Below, in pieces: positions 36,581 to 38,804 of a DNA stretch of 38,804 bases. Both the position numbers and the translations under genes were made by a program. The notes under the pieces are model-generated. The model was not told the origin of the DNA, made no database searches, and was given only the letters and a program-made list of their open reading frames with translations. This stretch comes from CAIKKG01 sp037444725 (GTDB lineage: Bacteria; Patescibacteriota; Minisyncoccia; UBA6257; GWB1-50-10): assembly GCA_037444725.1 (NCBI GenBank), contig JBBILW010000003.1:1-38804 (forward strand). Reading direction: 5' to 3'. Numbering within the stretch: position 1 is the stretch's first letter; each line of letters begins with the position of its first letter.

Positions 36581-36589
36581 ATAGTACCA
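36581..36589 (-). promoter_or_regulatory. Extended -10 promoter, leaderless tyrS
   Basis: TGGTACTAT on the minus strand, 8 nt to ATG; no good -35, as in the protease promoter at 12708. Confidence 0.6.
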
Positions 36590-36633
36590 CGGGACAAACG
36601 CGCTCTTCAACGATTTGCTCCGCTTTACACATT

Positions 36634-36663
36634 TTGACTGTCATATTAAGTTGGTGATAGCAA
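36634..36663 (+). promoter_or_regulatory. Promoter of the 36692 gene
   Basis: TTGACT (36634-36639), 18 bp, TAGCAA (36658-36663). Confidence 0.45.
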
Positions 36664-36691
36664 CTCAAATCGGGGGAGGGAGGTGACTACC

Positions 36692-36853
36692 GTGTCGAGA
36701 ACCAAGTATACCGAGAAGGATGCCGCGAATGAGACGGGCGCCGGTGGCAAGGAAACGGCCCGTGCGTGGCATCAGGCGCGCGAAGATGCGCGGGAAATCG
36801 GGGAGATCCCCCCGAAAAGGGACGACGACAAGGAGGATGACGAGAAGAAGTAG
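36692..36853 (+). CDS. Small highly charged protein (53 aa)
   Basis: GTG start at 36692 with GGGAGGGAGG upstream; an in-frame GTG three codons earlier would overlap the ribosome-binding site. The product SRTKYTEKDAANETGAGGKE, TARAWHQAREDAREIGEIPP, then KRDDDKEDDEKK is polar and probably unstructured, acidic at the end. Own promoter and a 9-bp-stem terminator make it a complete cassette. No family recognised. Confidence 0.6.
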   Translation: MSRTKYTEKDAANETGAGGKETARAWHQAREDAREIGEIPPKRDDDKEDDEKK

Positions 36854-36857
36854 TTCA

Positions 36858-36885
36858 GCGGAGGTCGTGATGACCTCCGCCTTTT
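36858..36885 (+). terminator. Terminator of the 36692 gene
   Basis: 9-bp stem GCGGAGGTC/GACCTCCGC with GTGAT loop and CTTTTG. Confidence 0.85.
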
Positions 36886-36888
36886 GTT

Positions 36889-36917
36889 TTGCTATGCCTG
36901 CCAACGAGTACTATAAT
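36889..36917 (+). promoter_or_regulatory. Promoter of the second M16 peptidase
   Basis: TTGCTA (36889-36894), 17 bp, TATAAT (36912-36917), 12 nt to ATG 36930; leader of about 5 nt. Confidence 0.6.
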
Positions 36918-36929
36918 CCAATCAACATC

Positions 36930-38192
36930 ATGAAAATCCAAGAAACAGTACGGCATGACGGTTTGCGGATAATTTCGTGTAACTTCCCATCGCAGACGAA
37001 GGTGCTCGTGGGGCTTTCGGCGCTTGTGGGTTCGGCGCATGACCCAGAAAGCCAACAGGGGTTATTTCACTTTTTTGAGCATATGGCATTTAAGGGAACG
37101 AAAAAGAGAAATGCAAGACAAATTAGGGATTTCATGAACAGGAATCTGTTGAATTCCAACGCGACAACCTTTAGAACGCAAACGGAGTATTGGGGCACGG
37201 CGATTGCAAGAAAATTGCATTTGCTCTGCGACATAGTCACTGATATGTACTCGCATTCTACGTTTCCCGCAGCGGAACTGAAGAAGGAAAAGGGGACCGT
37301 GCTGCTTGAATCGGCGCGGAACAGGGATAATGATGCATTTACGGCATATCAGGCACTTCGAGAGCTGTTGTATGCAAAAAATCCTCTTCGTCAATTCAGC
37401 ACTGGTACCGAGGATGGCATCGCGCGCATAACGAGAAAACACCTTTTAAAGGAAAAAGAACGATGGTATGTGCCGTCGAATACTCTAGCAATTGCGATTG
37501 GAAAAGTTTCACATTCCGCATTCGTCCGCGAGATGTCCGAGCACATTCCGGAAAATGCGGCGACGGTGATGCAGCCCGCATGGAACAACGAAATCGATGC
37601 GGTTCCTGAAATAAACCGCCGCATCATTGAACGAAAGGAAATAAAAAAATCGACGATTGTAATGGGATGCAAAATCGCCGACATAGTCAGCGAGCGTGAA
37701 AGTGATATTGAGGATTTTTTAATTCTTCTTCTCGTGAAGGGTTGGAGTTCACGTCTTTGGCACGAAGTGCGGGAAAAGAGAGGATTGGCATATTCGGTTA
37801 CCGGGGGTATTACCAGAATCCGCGGTTTAGGAGCGTATCTTTATGCATATGCCGAGACAAAACCGGGGAAAGAAAAGCTCGTTGAGTCACTGATGAGAAA
37901 AGCATTATTAAGTCCATTAACAGGCAAAGATAAAGCAATATTTGAGGACGCGAGAGAGACGATACTTGATGCGATTGACGCAGGATTTGGAGATAATTTG
38001 GATAAGTGGAATGACATAATCATTGAAACAATAATGAAAGGCGAGTCACTCGCGAGCATAAAGAAATTTTTCCCGAGACACCGGAAGATAGTGAGGTCAT
38101 TGTCGTTAAGCGATGCCGAAAAAATGAGAAAGGAATTATTGAGTTCGGAGCGCCTTGTGACCGTGGTTGTTAAGCCTGAGAGGGTAAAATGA
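36930..38192 (+). CDS. M16 family zinc metallopeptidase, second copy
   Basis: 420 residues. Zinc motif HFFEH at H47-E50-H51 and third ligand E127 (LLESARNRD). The C-terminal lobe has GWSSRLWHEVREKRGLAYSV. It is clearly divergent from the copy at 3900 (FHFFEHMAFKGT against SHFLEHMCFKGT). Start 36930 is chosen because the promoter -10 lies at 36912-36917, making the in-frame ATG 36894 untranscribed. The dCMP deaminase gene overlaps its end by ATGA. Confidence 0.9.
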   Translation: MKIQETVRHDGLRIISCNFPSQTKVLVGLSALVGSAHDPESQQGLFHFFEHMAFKGTKKRNARQIRDFMNRNLLNSNATTFRTQTEYWGTAIARKLHLLCDIVTDMYSHSTFPAAELKKEKGTVLLESARNRDNDAFTAYQALRELLYAKNPLRQFSTGTEDGIARITRKHLLKEKERWYVPSNTLAIAIGKVSHSAFVREMSEHIPENAATVMQPAWNNEIDAVPEINRRIIERKEIKKSTIVMGCKIADIVSERESDIEDFLILLLVKGWSSRLWHEVREKRGLAYSVTGGITRIRGLGAYLYAYAETKPGKEKLVESLMRKALLSPLTGKDKAIFEDARETILDAIDAGFGDNLDKWNDIIIETIMKGESLASIKKFFPRHRKIVRSLSLSDAEKMRKELLSSERLVTVVVKPERVK

Positions 38193-38668
38193 CGCATATG
38201 CAAAAAGCACGCGACAATCACATTTCCTGGGACGAGTGCTTTATGCGCATTGCGCGCGTCATTGCAGACCGTTCGAAGGACCCTTCAACGCAAGCGGGAG
38301 CGCTTGTCGTGGATGGAAACAACGTGGTGGTGGGGCTTGGATATAACGGTTGGCCGAGGGGCATTGAGGCGAACGATTTGCCCTGGGAAAGAGAAGGGGG
38401 GTTTCTCGAAACGAAATACGCGTATGTGTGCCACGCCGAAGAGAATGCAATCTATAATTCCAATAAATCAACGCACGGATGCAAAATATACTGTACATTG
38501 TTTCCGTGCAATGAATGCGCAAAAACCATCATTCAGAATGGCGTGAAAGAGGTGATATACGAGAACGATAAGTATCACGACGAAAAAGAATGCGTCGCAT
38601 CACGCAGATTGTTCGAGGCTGCGGGCATCCCGTGCCGCCAGTACGGCTGTGAGTGGGGAAAGAAATAA
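38189..38668 (+). CDS. dCMP deaminase (ComEB-like)
   Basis: 159 residues. Deoxycytidylate deaminase converts dCMP to dUMP for thymidylate synthesis. Zinc motif HAE at 82-84 and PCNEC at 106-110. Substrate loop GYNGWPRGIE. The C-terminus has YENDKYHDEKECVASRRLFEAAGI. The first Met (38189) gives a 4-nt overlap with the peptidase gene; the ATG at 38198 is also possible. Confidence 0.92.
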   Translation: MTHMQKARDNHISWDECFMRIARVIADRSKDPSTQAGALVVDGNNVVVGLGYNGWPRGIEANDLPWEREGGFLETKYAYVCHAEENAIYNSNKSTHGCKIYCTLFPCNECAKTIIQNGVKEVIYENDKYHDEKECVASRRLFEAAGIPCRQYGCEWGKK

Positions 38669-38699
38669 AACGCCCGAGGGGGGGGTGCATCAATCTTCA

Positions 38700-38804
38700 A
38701 TGCACAAAATGACCGACGAATACGGTGGAATAGATAAGAATATTCAGGGAATTGTTACTGCACTCAATGAGCGGGGCATTCTCACGAGTGGATCCTGCGA
38801 GGGG
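38700..38804 (+). CDS. Unknown protein, N-terminal part
   Basis: An ORF of 35 codons runs off the end of the window (MHKMTDEYGGIDKNIQGIVT, then ALNERGILTSGSCEG). The pattern ..GILTSGSCEG is one I have seen at the start of small CPR hypothetical proteins. No Shine-Dalgarno; the ATG at 38709 is an alternative start. Confidence 0.45.
   Translation, partial: MHKMTDEYGGIDKNIQGIVTALNERGILTSGSCEG

Noticed and set aside
36720..36929. Upstream extension of the second M16 gene (starts at 36720 or ATG 36894)
   Set aside because: The extension covers another small gene in a different frame and a terminator; the promoter -10 is at 36912, downstream of those starts.
1..38804. UGA recoded as glycine, as in some CPR lineages
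   Set aside because: TGA is used as an ordinary stop (for example at the end of the MazG-like and zinc-ribbon genes), and no gene has internal in-frame TGA.
1..38804. CRISPR array, insertion sequence or integrase
   Set aside because: No regularly spaced repeats and no transposase or recombinase ORF were seen; the repeats found are tied to tRNA ends.

Overview
The window looks like a chromosomal segment of a Candidate Phyla Radiation (Patescibacteria, probably Parcubacteria) genome using the standard code (TAA, TAG and TGA all end genes). This assignment is inference. It rests on an IF-2 that lacks its whole N-terminal region, a short RecO, an alpha2-type glycyl-tRNA synthetase, tRNA genes that mostly lack an encoded CCA, tight packing, and several families seen mainly in that group.

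Layout. 1-6623: end of a membrane protein, recO, a surface beta-sandwich protein, glyS, an M16 peptidase and metG. 6672-13299: HAD hydrolase (minus), tatD, leuS, a lamin-tail-like protein, an HtrA-type protease and a methyltransferase. 13378-15700: a Zn protein, five tRNAs, a MazG-like/membrane pair and a 25-codon basic gene. 15701-22540: aroE-like gene, a GT28 glycosyltransferase behind tRNA-Leu, and an array of three related membrane/secreted proteins, one with a TPM domain. 22587-24597: tRNA-Cys, rbfA, infB, tRNA-Ser. 24900-28635: accessory stretch (MliC-like protein, AT-rich Fic protein, HMUDK-helical/thymine-pyrophosphorylase-like protein). 28700-33010: single-gene cassettes including two HIT paralogs. 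33066-38804: DHCR24-like flavoprotein, cupredoxin, tyrS, second M16 peptidase, dCMP deaminase and a partial gene.

Two organising themes appear. (a) Gene expression is of two kinds. Housekeeping and several other genes start 6-8 nt after a -10 box, so their mRNAs should be leaderless. About a dozen lineage-specific genes instead have a TTGAC-type promoter, a leader, a strong Shine-Dalgarno and their own intrinsic terminator, forming self-contained cassettes. (b) tRNA genes are entangled with mRNAs. Two ORFs start 2-5 nt after a mature tRNA 3' end, and the rbfA stop codon lies inside tRNA-Cys.

Most notable: four of the eleven tRNA genes (Ala-GGC, Ser-GCT, Glu-TTC, Arg-GCG) are followed by a terminator and then a 125-175 bp structured element. 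Each element is bounded by an inverted copy and a direct copy of that tRNA's own 3' end. The cores share a two-hairpin architecture with compensatory base changes. I do not recognise this element family.
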